Assembly: GCA_031290855.1 (NCBI GenBank)
Contig: JAISLM010000060.1
Coordinates: 1-7,243, forward strand
Reading direction: 5' to 3'
DNA: 7,243 nucleotides
Source: Spirochaetaceae bacterium
Lineage (GTDB): Bacteria > Spirochaetota > Spirochaetia > Treponematales > Breznakiellaceae
Position numbers and translations under genes: made by a program. Below are positions 1-6,285 of this stretch, in pieces. Below the pieces are notes generated by a model, which saw only the letters and a program-made list of their open reading frames with translations, was not told the DNA's origin and ran no database searches. Numbering within the stretch: position 1 is the first letter of the stretch; each line of letters starts with the position of its first letter.

Positions 1-466
1 AAAAGCGGGGAAAGTTCCGAAGCGGCGGTATATGTGGTACTTCCCGATAAGAGCCGGATACCTGTGAGAATATGTGTTAAGCGGAAGGATAAAGAAGGGT
101 GTGAGGAGTCCCGAAAAAGGCTGTACCGGCGGCGCCGGCAGGTTGAGATACATTTCAAGAGACTGAAATCCATTCCGGACTTCCGCGATTTGCCTAAGAA
201 AAACCCGGCCGCGTCGGAGGCGTGGCTGAATGGCAAGATAATGGCGGCGTTATTAATTGAAGCTTTCATAGCGAAAGCTTCTTTTTCCCCCTGTAACCGG
301 ATCGAATAGCCGTCGTAGTATATGGCGTGAGACGGCGTTCGTAAATTTGGTTTTGAAGAACAATCCGGGGCTGCGGATACTTGAAGATTACGGGAACATA
401 GCGAAATGTCTTGAATGTGAAAAGCGAAGGCTGGGGATACGGTACCAAATGTGCAATACATGTTAA
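1..466 (+). pseudogene. IS4-family transposase, C-terminal remnant (left-truncated, frameshifted)
   Basis: This is the 3' part of a DDE transposase of the IS4 family; the reading frame is already open at base 1, so the 5' part lies outside the window. The segment YRRRRQVEIHFKRLK fits the IS4 Y-(2)-R-(3)-E-(6)-K signature exactly, and E is the third catalytic acid. DLPKKNPAASEAWLNGK follows, as I recall for this family. The frame stops at TAG 307-309, but the expected C-terminus (RRSIWRETAF onward, through AKCLECEKRR) continues in the +1 frame from 311 to TAA 464-466, so a net one-base gain near 307-310 breaks the gene. In addition, ESRKRL (about 103-123) runs straight into the YREK motif, where intact relatives, as I remember them, have some 40-50 more residues, implying an in-frame internal deletion. 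The Trp usually found after the signature Arg is Arg. It is not expected to be functional. The family call is secure; the deletion size is inferred. Confidence 0.86.
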
Positions 467-477
467 GTTAGTGCGTA

Positions 478-518
478 TGGGGCTGCTCCCCCGCCGCTCT
501 GAGGCGGGGAGGTTCATT
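478..518. repeat. compact palindromic repeat (hairpin), 'empty' form
   Basis: CTCCCCCGCC (486-495) pairs with GGCGGGGAG (503-511) around the 7-nt loop GCTCTGA, giving a 9-bp stem with one bulged C. It begins 11 nt after the transposase stop. Its outer sequences recur, in reverse orientation, as the two ends of the repeat cassette in the second IS4 remnant: ATGAACCTCCCCGCC at 2564-2578 matches the complement of 503-517 exactly, and GGCGGGGGAGCAG at 2782-2794 matches the complement of 483-495 exactly. This makes it a member of a dispersed repeat family rather than only a terminator. A secondary role in ending transcription from the left is possible, but there is no T-run. Confidence 0.75.
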
Positions 519-553
519 CGAATCGCCCGGGCGGACAGGACAAATAACACGGT

Positions 554-611
554 AAAGGAGGTGGATCCCGTGAGGCCCAACAATTCTTACAGGAATGGCC
601 GGGCCCGTTAG
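554..611 (+). other. strong Shine-Dalgarno followed by a 13-codon ORF
   Basis: AAAGGAGGT at 554-562 is a near-perfect Shine-Dalgarno sequence, seven bases before a GTG at 570. That GTG opens a frame of only 13 codons (peptide MRPNNSYRNGRAR), closed by TAG at 609-611. It could be a leader peptide, the broken start of a lost gene, or chance. The yejB frame (a different frame) is itself open back to 548, so one small frameshift between 570 and 611 would fuse this start to yejB with an extension of about 40 residues. I do not recognise the peptide. Confidence 0.25.
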
Positions 612-646
612 CCTGCCGCCCCTTTCAGCCTGAACGCGTATGGATA

Positions 647-664
647 AAACCCGCCGGCGGGTTT
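647..664. repeat. perfect 18-nt palindrome upstream of yejB
   Basis: AAACCCGCCGGCGGGTTT is a perfect palindrome centred between 655 and 656, ending 36 nt before the yejB ATG. As RNA it would fold into a 7-bp stem with a CCGG loop, followed by a short T-run on both strands. It could be an operator, a short terminator/attenuator stem, or a REP-like remnant. The palindrome is seen directly; its function is not known. Confidence 0.5.
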
Positions 665-700
665 GACGAAAACGCCGGTATCTACTATGCTTTTGAAACC

Positions 701-1792
701 ATGCTGGCGTATATTGCAAGGCGGCTCTTGCTGATCATCCCGACGTTGTGGGCGATCATAAGCATTAATTTTTTTATCGTGCAGATCGCGCCCGGCGGCC
801 CTGTCGACCAGGCGATTGCGGACATGCAGGGTCTGGGCCAGGGCGGGGCCTTGCAGCGGATAACGGGCAGCGAGCGGGGGGATGCCGGCGGCGGCGCGGC
901 AGGCGGCTCCAATTACCGGGGGGCTCGCGGGCTGGACCCGGAGGTGATCGCCGAAATCGAGCGGCGTTACGGTTTTGACAAACCGATTGGCCGGCGTTAC
1001 GTCGAAATGCTAAAGAACTACGCGACGTTCAACTTTGGCGACAGCCTCTTTCGCGGGCGTACCGTGACGGGCCTTATAGCGGAACGGCTGCCGGTTTCCG
1101 TCTCGCTCGGCCTGTGGAGTACCTTGCTGATCTATCTGGTTTCGATCCCGCTCGGGATACGCAAGGCCATAAAGAACGGCAGCCGTTTCGATGTCTGGAC
1201 GAGCGGCGCGATAATCCTTGGCAACTCTATACCGGCGTTCCTGTTCGCCGTGTTGCTTGTCGTGATGTTTTGCGGCGGCTCTTTCCTAAACATATTCCCG
1301 TTGCGCGGGCTTTTTTCGGCGAATTTTGAGGAGTTAAGCCTTTTCCGCAAGGTGCTGGACTACTTTTGGCATATATGCCTCCCGACGATAGCCCTGTCGA
1401 TAGGCGGTTTCGCCGGCCTAACTATGCTGACAAAGAATTCCTTCCTTGACGAGATTCACAAACAGTACGTCCTCACCGCCCGCGCCAAAGGGCTTAGCGA
1501 AAAAAAGATAATGATCGGGCACGTCTTCCGCAACGCGATGCTGATAGTGATCGCGGGCTTCCCCGCCGTCTTTGTTTCTATGTTTTTTACAGGCAGCCTG
1601 CTGATCGAAACGATCTTTTCGCTTGAGGGGCTTGGGCTTCTTGGCCTTGAAGCCACTATGCAGCGCGACTATCCGGTAATTTTCGCCACGCTGTACATAT
1701 TCACGCTGATAGGCCTCATTCTGAATCTGCTAAGCGACCTTGTCTACACCGTTGTTGACCCGCGCATCGACTTTGAAAGCAGAACCCGCTAA
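701..1792 (+). CDS. yejB: ABC transporter inner-membrane permease, YejB type (microcin C/peptide uptake)
   Basis: This 363-residue protein is one of the two membrane-spanning permeases of a YejABEF-type ABC importer, which brings peptides (microcin C in E. coli) across the inner membrane. Its length matches E. coli YejB (about 364). The start MLAYIARRLLLIIPTL leads into TM1 (about 9-29) and the motif APGGP (30-34). A Gly-rich stretch spans 44-76, LDPEVIAEIERRYGFDKP is at 78-95, and FGDSLFRG at 112-119 is typical of the OppB/DppB fold. The cytoplasmic EAA loop (about 251-279, including ARAKGLSEKK), which contacts the ATPase, is well formed, as is the C-terminal VDPRIDF. The ATG at 701 gives the canonical N-terminus, though it has no good ribosome-binding site and its frame is open back to 548. 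The binding protein, second permease and ATPase genes are absent from the window, and IS debris lies on both sides, so the operon may have been broken. Confidence 0.94.
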   Translation: MLAYIARRLLLIIPTLWAIISINFFIVQIAPGGPVDQAIADMQGLGQGGALQRITGSERGDAGGGAAGGSNYRGARGLDPEVIAEIERRYGFDKPIGRRYVEMLKNYATFNFGDSLFRGRTVTGLIAERLPVSVSLGLWSTLLIYLVSIPLGIRKAIKNGSRFDVWTSGAIILGNSIPAFLFAVLLVVMFCGGSFLNIFPLRGLFSANFEELSLFRKVLDYFWHICLPTIALSIGGFAGLTMLTKNSFLDEIHKQYVLTARAKGLSEKKIMIGHVFRNAMLIVIAGFPAVFVSMFFTGSLLIETIFSLEGLGLLGLEATMQRDYPVIFATLYIFTLIGLILNLLSDLVYTVVDPRIDFESRTR

Positions 1793-1877
1793 CCCCCGCC
1801 GGCCACTTTAACGCAGTGGGTGCCAGGCGCCGAATTTGCCTAGTGTCGGGGAAAACCGGTACGCTACATATAGGGCC

Positions 1878-1890
1878 GGGGTCAGACCCC
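1878..1890. repeat. REP-like palindrome
   Basis: GGGGTCAGACCCC is a perfect palindrome around a central A. The sequence resembles the GGTCTGACCC / GGTGCCTGACCCC repeats inside the RAYT fragment at 6912-7006. Short palindromes of this type are known partners of REP-associated tyrosine transposases. The next bases form a second small stem, GCAGC/GCTGC (1891-1901). Confidence 0.55.
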
Positions 1891-2040
1891 GCAGCGGCTG
1901 CCGGCGGAAAGCCCGGTACCCGAACACAACCCCGCCAACCGGTATCCTGAAACCAACGGATTTCCCGGCGCGCCGAAACGGTTTGAGATGCCGCACGGGA
2001 GGACAGGCGGGCGACTGGGGTTCAAGCTTACTGTAGGGCG

Positions 2041-2062
2041 GCTCAACGCCTGCACGTTGAGC
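2041..2062. repeat. perfect hairpin in intergenic region
   Basis: GCTCAACG (2041-2048) and CGTTGAGC (2055-2062) form a perfect 8-bp stem around the loop CCTGCA. No T-run follows on either strand, so it does not look like a standard intrinsic terminator. Function unknown. Confidence 0.45.
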
Positions 2063-2200
2063 TTGAGCGTTTGCACAAACTCCAACTTTCTTCTAAAAGC
2101 CCTCTTTTTCGGATGACACCTCGCCCGGACGCCCCTTGTCCTCTCCCCAAAATACTATCCGCCGGATGCCTGCTATAAGCCCTTTCCCTGGTACCGGAAA

Positions 2201-2226
2201 CGTCCATGACGTACACGGCATGGACG
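2201..2226. repeat. hairpin inside the IS4 remnant
   Basis: CGTCCATG (2201-2208) pairs perfectly with CATGGACG (2219-2226) around a 10-nt loop. It overlaps the conserved HDVHGMD codons of the transposase remnant, so coding constraint or chance is a likely explanation. Confidence 0.35.
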
Positions 2227-2563
2227 AACCGTGTGACGAGGGCGGGGGCATTTATGTGCCTGACTGCGGGCGCCTTTATTATAAATCCTTATATAGTATA
2301 GAGTTACAGTGAAAAACTTCGTAAGGCTTATGAAGGGCAGCGGGGTTATTATTCCGGATGTCCTGGTAAAGTTGACGGGTTCGAAAACGAAAACGTATTA
2401 TCCCCACCCGATACAGATGATCAGGTATTATGACAGCTAATACCGTCAAACGTATGGGTTTATCACCAACAACATGGAGACGATCGCGTGTGAGACAGCT
2501 GACATATAAAAGAGTCGCCGGCAGGTTGAACTGTTCTTTAAGCGGATAAAACAGAATCTGAAG

Positions 2564-2812
2564 ATGAACCTCCCCGCCACAAAACAGCGTCAAGCTGTTT
2601 TGCCTGACGTTCTACCGCCTTCTTAACCCTAAAAGGAAGGGACAAGGCGGGGTATCTTGTAAGCGATGCATTATCTACGAGGTTCGATCGGCTGCGGAAA
2701 TTTATCATCTGTGGTGGTTTGCATGGCAAACACGTCTACTACAATTTTTTGTAGCTGCTACCCACTCTAACCGCCCCAAGGGGCGGGGGAGCAGACCCCA
2801 CTGCGAATAAAG
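2564..2812. repeat. palindrome-ended repeat cassette inserted in the transposase (copy A)
   Basis: A unit of about 240 nt splits the transposase between QNLK and IKSFWGT, which are adjacent in intact relatives. Its ends, ATGAACCTCCCCGCC (2564-2578) and GGCGGGGGAGCAG (2782-2794), are the two arms of the compact hairpin at 478-518; here the 7-nt loop is replaced by a cargo of about 203 nt. The cargo contains the hairpin CAAAACAGC/GCTGTTTTG (2580-2602), module 1 (2601-2655) and module 2 (about 2653-2768), which includes the small palindromes GTTTGC-ATG-GCAAAC (2717-2731) and CTACAA/TTGTAG (about 2740-2755). It ends with AGACCCCACTGCGAATAAAG (2793-2812), nearly identical to the end of copy B. CTGAAGAT on the left and CTGCGAAT on the right could be a worn target-site duplication. 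Confidence 0.72.
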
Positions 2813-3112
2813 TCGTTTTGGGGGACCGGTGAGAACTCGGTATTCAGCCGGATACGGGCGGCGCTTATCATAGCTGGTTTATTCGCAAAGTCTGTTTTAA
2901 TACCCCGCCGAACCTTAGGTGCGCGCTTGCCGCGCGGAGGCTCATTATGGCTATGCAAAACCCTGGACGGAGTAACAGCTTCCGTCTGTCAGATACTGAA
3001 AATGGTAAAAACAACGCTTCTTGCCAAAGGCTCTATCCCGGAATTATGTACGAACAAGCCGCCGCCTCATAAAATCGTTTCGCCCCAGTTCTTTTTGGAG
3101 TGTCTGTTATGA

Positions 3113-4312
3113 TCAAACCGGACAGCAGTGATTATTGATGTGTTTTCTTGCGGCGAAATACAGGAAAAGGCCCAGCACCGCGAACAACGAGAATGACAGG
3201 AAGAGGGCGGGGTAGCCTGAGTATTCCACGATGAAGCCGCCACAGATGTTGCCTATAAGCGTGGGGACGCCGGTTCCAAGCGAGAGGTAGAGCGACATCC
3301 CCAGCGCACGCTGTTCCGGCGGCACACAGCTCGCTATGAAGGAGACGGCGGCGGGGTGAAAGACGCCGTAGCACACTGAATGCGTCAGTTGGGACAGGAC
3401 GACGCCGCCCTTTGACGGGAATGCCAGTAACACGGCGTAGCGTACCAGTATCGCAAGAGTGGCGAAGGCGATCAGAGGCAGTGCCCTGAAGCGGCGGATC
3501 AGGCGTTTCGACAGAAATATGAACGCTATCTCGGAACCGCTGGAAAGTGCCCACAGAAGGCCGACCGCATCCCACCGGAGGTATTCGACGGCATACAGGG
3601 ACAGGAAGCCGTTTATCGGTGACATCGCGAGGCGGTTGAGGAAGATGATCAGGAACCCGGTGATGAAAAGCGGCGACCAGAGCTTCCGCGCCGCCCCGTG
3701 CCGCTGAACAGCGCCCTCCGCGCCGGCGTCCGCCGTCGTCGCCTTGCCTTGCGGGAGGACGGACGCTTTGGCGTCGTTGGTAAAGCAGGCTTTCGGGATG
3801 ATGCCCATCAGCACTATCGAGACGGAACTGCAAACGATCACCCAAAACGCTATGTTCCTGGACGTGTTCGGGACGAAAACCGGCGTAAAATGTAAAAAAA
3901 TCACCAGCAGGAAGAATACTAGCGAGCCAAGCGCGCGGTACTTGCCGTAATTTCCCTCCTTGCCGAGCTTTATCGTGCTTATCGCGTCCGTAAGCGGCTG
4001 AACCGCACGGTATCCGAAGGATAAAATCGGCAAAACGATAGCGCAGATCAACAAGTTGTTTGACAGACGCAGGATTATGCCGCAGAAGAGGCTCGTGAGC
4101 AGCGAGATCAGCAGCACCGGCTTGTAACACCTGAAGCGGTCCGCGAAGAATCCCATCACGAATGGGCTGGCTATCGCCGCAGCCTCGCAGTTGGCAAGCA
4201 GTATCCCAAGTACCGAATGGCTGTATCCGTAACTGCGGATCAGTATCGATATGTATGGTGAAAGAATCCCGTATACGAGGAATGTTCCGGTGAACGCTAA
4301 AGCCCAATACAC
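3113..4312 (-). CDS. major facilitator superfamily transporter (LacY/3-phenylpropionate-transporter-like)
   Basis: This 399-residue, very hydrophobic protein reads as a 12-helix MFS carrier in two six-helix halves joined by a polar loop at about 174-212. The loop between helices 2 and 3 has GFFADRFRCYKP (54-65), a form of MFS motif A. YGKYRALGS (122-130) is typical of the MFS_1_like branch that includes LacY and HcaT, and HSVCYGVFHPAAVSFIA (311-327) also fits it. Substrate cannot be deduced; aromatic acids, sugars or nucleosides are taken by relatives. The GTG at 4312 is chosen because helix 1 begins at once and the only upstream codons before a stop (4346-4348) contain no ATG, GTG or TTG. 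No clear Shine-Dalgarno sequence is visible. Its TGA (3115-3113) abuts the TGA of the convergent IS remnant, and its last residues NNHCCPV may be encoded by the end of that IS. Confidence 0.88.
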   Translation of the reverse strand: MYWALAFTGTFLVYGILSPYISILIRSYGYSHSVLGILLANCEAAAIASPFVMGFFADRFRCYKPVLLISLLTSLFCGIILRLSNNLLICAIVLPILSFGYRAVQPLTDAISTIKLGKEGNYGKYRALGSLVFFLLVIFLHFTPVFVPNTSRNIAFWVIVCSSVSIVLMGIIPKACFTNDAKASVLPQGKATTADAGAEGAVQRHGAARKLWSPLFITGFLIIFLNRLAMSPINGFLSLYAVEYLRWDAVGLLWALSSGSEIAFIFLSKRLIRRFRALPLIAFATLAILVRYAVLLAFPSKGGVVLSQLTHSVCYGVFHPAAVSFIASCVPPEQRALGMSLYLSLGTGVPTLIGNICGGFIVEYSGYPALFLSFSLFAVLGLFLYFAARKHINNHCCPV

Positions 4313-4322
4313 TGTAATTCCA

Positions 4323-4328
4323 AATATA
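4323..4328 (-). promoter_or_regulatory. candidate -10 hexamer for the MFS gene
   Basis: On the minus strand TATATT lies 10 nt before the GTG start, in a strongly AT-rich patch (about 4313-4358) unlike the GC-rich surroundings. No good -35 hexamer is seen at the usual distance. If used, transcription would begin almost at the start codon. Weak evidence. Confidence 0.25.
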
Positions 4329-4415
4329 ACTAAATTAACGAATAATTAATAATTATGGATGAGGAAGGTATCCGGGGTCCGCTTAGAGAGGAGAGGCTCA
4401 TTACCAAGAAAGTCT

Positions 4416-4439
4416 CCGCCCGGCTTGATTTGCCGGCGG
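4416..4439 (-). terminator. candidate terminator hairpin downstream of the lipoprotein gene
   Basis: On the minus strand CCGCCGGC and GCCGGGCGG pair as an 8-bp GC-rich stem with one bulged base and a 7-nt loop (AAATCAA), 13 nt after the lipoprotein stop. The tail AGACTTTCTTGG has only a broken T-run, so it is a weak intrinsic terminator or simply a GC-rich palindrome. Its position between two co-directional genes suggests that the lipoprotein and the MFS gene are separate transcription units. Confidence 0.4.
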
Positions 4440-4452
4440 CAGGGCTTGGTTT

Positions 4453-6276
4453 TTAGGTGTCGTTTTTTGGCAAAAGTTTTTCGGGAGGTGTTTCCGGCAC
4501 TTTTTCTTCCGGATCTTTTTCAGCGTCTTCGTCTTCAGCAGGCTCCAGCGCCGGGGAAATTTCGTTGTAGAACAAAGCTATTTCGGTTATAACGGCGCTT
4601 ACAGTGTCCGCGGGATTCTCCGTTTCAAAGAAACCGCCGAAGCGGACTCTGCCCTCGCCGTTTGGAATAAAATCGACCGTGAGCCTTTCCCATGTGTCTA
4701 TACAATGCGTTTTGACGTTTTCAAGACCTATGCTGACCACGATATGCTCGTCAAAAAATTGGAAATCAATGGCGGTCTGCACGAAGCCGCCCCCGTCAAA
4801 CATCAGCAAAGGCCGGGCCTCCAAAATTTCATCATTGACGGCCGCCTCAAGTATTAGGGAGTTTTCGAACAGGTAAAGCCGTATCTTACACTGGGTTTCG
4901 TTACCTTCGGTATCTTCACCCGGCAGATCGGCCAGTAAAAGGGGTTTTTCGACAGCCGTGTTACCCGACGGCGCGAAGCGGAACATAATTTCGGCACTCC
5001 CTTCGTTCGGTTTTACATATTTGAATAACGAATCCGGAAATTTGTACGCATCGTTTGCGCCCAGCGCAAGCCCGTAAGTATTGAAAACCGGCAGCCAAAC
5101 GGGGTCTCTCTCGTCCGCGCCGGTAAGCAACGCCCCTATGCTTACAGGGTCTTTCGCATCGGTCAGGTTTCCCCACAGCCGGTACCAGCGGCTCATCTGA
5201 ACTTCCCTGTCGCCATAGTACCCGTTCCGACCATGCCGGCTGGACACCGGCAACGAAACAGTATGACTTATGCCGCGTATCGCCGGTATGCTTAAGGCAG
5301 GATTAAACGGAAAAACCTCAACCCTTATGTCCTGAAACCCGGTCTGTGCCGGAGCGTTCCAGAATATGCGGTATGCGCCTTCACGAACGAGGCCTTCGCC
5401 TATATGCTGTTTGCCGTTATACCAAATGACGTAAGGGTCTATATCGCCGGACGCGCTTATATTCGCCTGAAGCATTATTTTTTCACCGGGCGGCACTATA
5501 CCCGACGAAGAAGAAACGCCGGGAATATAGCTGACGATACCGTCAACCGTAAGTTTCCTGTCGGCAAGATAGAAAAACGGCCTTTCCACGCTGTTAAGCA
5601 GTGTGCCACTGGAAGCGATAACTTCAAAAACTATGCTGTAGAAACCCAAAGTCATATTGGCACCGGGGCTTAGGGCGGGAAGTTCGTCGTCTAAATTTTT
5701 TACAACAATTATGTTTTCAAACGAATCGGGAGCGCTATTCTCTGCCGGGACGCTTTCTGTTTCACTTTCTATCACGGATACGGTGCCGCTATCCGCTGGA
5801 ACCGTGGATAACGTGCCGCTATCCGCTGGCACCTCGTATGATACGTCGCCAGCCGAGGAAGCGGCGGCATCTTCCGTTGTGGAAGCAGTGCCGCCGCCTG
5901 TGGTTTCACCGGAAGGCTCGTCCACCCATCCGTCACCTTTAGCGCCGGAATCGGTTTCCAAAGTGTCCGTGTCGGTATCGACTTTATCCTGTATGGAAAA
6001 ATTGTAGCGCATACGGGTACCGGCCTCTTTACCCATGTAATCTTTAAAGTAAATAACCAGTGAGGCTATATCCGGATCGCCCCTTGCATTGAAGTCAAAA
6101 TACGGTGATATCCGGCTTTCTTTCGAGAGAATGGCGCATTCATCGAGCGAAAGGCCGTTTATCAATGCGTTTACCTTATAAGCTTTACCCGATGAAAGGG
6201 CCAGATCCAGATCGCCGCATCCGGAAAAAAGCGCCCCCAGAATAAAAAAAGCCGGTAAAACCCTTATTTTACACAT
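4453..6276 (-). CDS. large secreted lipoprotein of unknown function
   Basis: I do not recognise the family by name. The ATG at 6276 gives 607 residues with a classic lipoprotein signal: MCKIRV, a hydrophobic stretch, and lipobox LFSGC with the lipidated Cys at 20. The frame is open upstream to 6408, but earlier starts would bury this signal. After an N-terminal region (21-95) comes a Thr/Ser/Asp/Glu/Gly-rich linker (about 98-185) with the repeat VPADSGT at 149-155 and 159-165. Residues 187-345 look beta-rich and Ig-like (VPPGEKIMLQANI, PYVIWYNGKQ). Residues 360-575 suggest a LamG/concanavalin-like beta sandwich (WYRLWGNLTD, RLYLFENSLILEAAV, RFGGFFETENP); this is inference from pattern only. 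The tail (578-607) is acidic and Pro-rich. It is probably anchored to the inner or outer membrane and displayed in the periplasm or at the surface. Its base composition is less GC-rich than yejB. Confidence 0.86.
   Translation of the reverse strand: MCKIRVLPAFFILGALFSGCGDLDLALSSGKAYKVNALINGLSLDECAILSKESRISPYFDFNARGDPDIASLVIYFKDYMGKEAGTRMRYNFSIQDKVDTDTDTLETDSGAKGDGWVDEPSGETTGGGTASTTEDAAASSAGDVSYEVPADSGTLSTVPADSGTVSVIESETESVPAENSAPDSFENIIVVKNLDDELPALSPGANMTLGFYSIVFEVIASSGTLLNSVERPFFYLADRKLTVDGIVSYIPGVSSSSGIVPPGEKIMLQANISASGDIDPYVIWYNGKQHIGEGLVREGAYRIFWNAPAQTGFQDIRVEVFPFNPALSIPAIRGISHTVSLPVSSRHGRNGYYGDREVQMSRWYRLWGNLTDAKDPVSIGALLTGADERDPVWLPVFNTYGLALGANDAYKFPDSLFKYVKPNEGSAEIMFRFAPSGNTAVEKPLLLADLPGEDTEGNETQCKIRLYLFENSLILEAAVNDEILEARPLLMFDGGGFVQTAIDFQFFDEHIVVSIGLENVKTHCIDTWERLTVDFIPNGEGRVRFGGFFETENPADTVSAVITEIALFYNEISPALEPAEDEDAEKDPEEKVPETPPEKLLPKNDT
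5774..5833. repeat. two 30-bp tandem repeats inside the lipoprotein linker
   Basis: Two adjacent 30-bp units (5774-5803 and 5804-5833) share the 17-mer GTGCCGCTATCCGCTGG at 5783-5799 and 5813-5829. On the coding strand they encode VPADSGTLST and VPADSGTVSV. The period is a multiple of three, so copy-number change would keep the frame and alter only the linker length. Confidence 0.8.
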
Positions 6277-6285
6277 CCTGTACAC

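Larger units (their letters stand above)
1793..2168. other. gene-free interval with REP-like and other hairpins
   Basis: I find no credible gene between yejB and the second IS4 remnant; the short frames here (up to 67 codons, both strands) lack recognisable content. In particular there is no visible start of yejE, which would be expected next. The stretch is GC-rich and contains small palindromes: CCACT/AGTGG at about 1802-1818 shortly after the yejB stop, GGTGCCAGGCGCC at about 1819-1831, the REP-like GGGGTCAGACCCC, and the hairpin at 2041-2062. It may include the lost 5' half of the IS, but I could not read transposase sequence before about 2169. Confidence 0.55.
2169..3112 (+). pseudogene. 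IS4-family transposase remnant, split by a repeat cassette
   Basis: This is a decayed DDE transposase of the IS4 family, different from the remnant at the left edge. Pieces read in order across several frames. The first (about 2169-2307) has NVHDVHGMD then YVPDCG, matching the family's K-V-N-D-V-x-x-M-D and Y-V-x-D-R-G segments, where the D is the second catalytic acid. After a frame change near 2309 comes KLTGSKTK, MIRYYDS and FITNNMETIA. Stops follow at 2438 and 2507, the second where the signature Tyr belongs, then KSRRQVELFFKRIKQNLK (the R, E and K of YREK). A foreign repeat cassette interrupts at about 2564. The protein resumes at about 2806 with RIKSFWGTGENSVFSRI and runs to TGA 3110-3112 through ASVCQILKMVKTTLLAKGSI. 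The N-terminal half is missing. The matches are recalled, not computed, but their order and spacing are convincing. Confidence 0.86.

Noticed and set aside
2947..3072. 41-codon ORF with GGAGG six nt before its ATG
   Set aside because: It lies out of frame within the transposase C-terminal remnant and shows no recognisable content. The GGAGG is explained by codons of the remnant.
2927..3112. Independent 61-residue gene
   Set aside because: It reads as the C-terminal end of the second IS4 transposase, in frame with the SFWGTGENS segment from about 2806, so it is part of that pseudogene.
3132..4307. 391-codon open frame on the minus strand overlapping the MFS gene
   Set aside because: It is out of frame with the MFS gene, rich in Arg, Pro, His and Gly as expected of a GC-rich shadow frame, and has no recognisable domain, while the overlapping frame is a clear 12-helix transporter.
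5657..6007. 116-codon plus-strand frame opposite the lipoprotein linker
   Set aside because: It is the antisense of the Ser/Thr-rich linker, and its Ser/Val/Pro composition follows from that. No ribosome-binding site or domain was seen.
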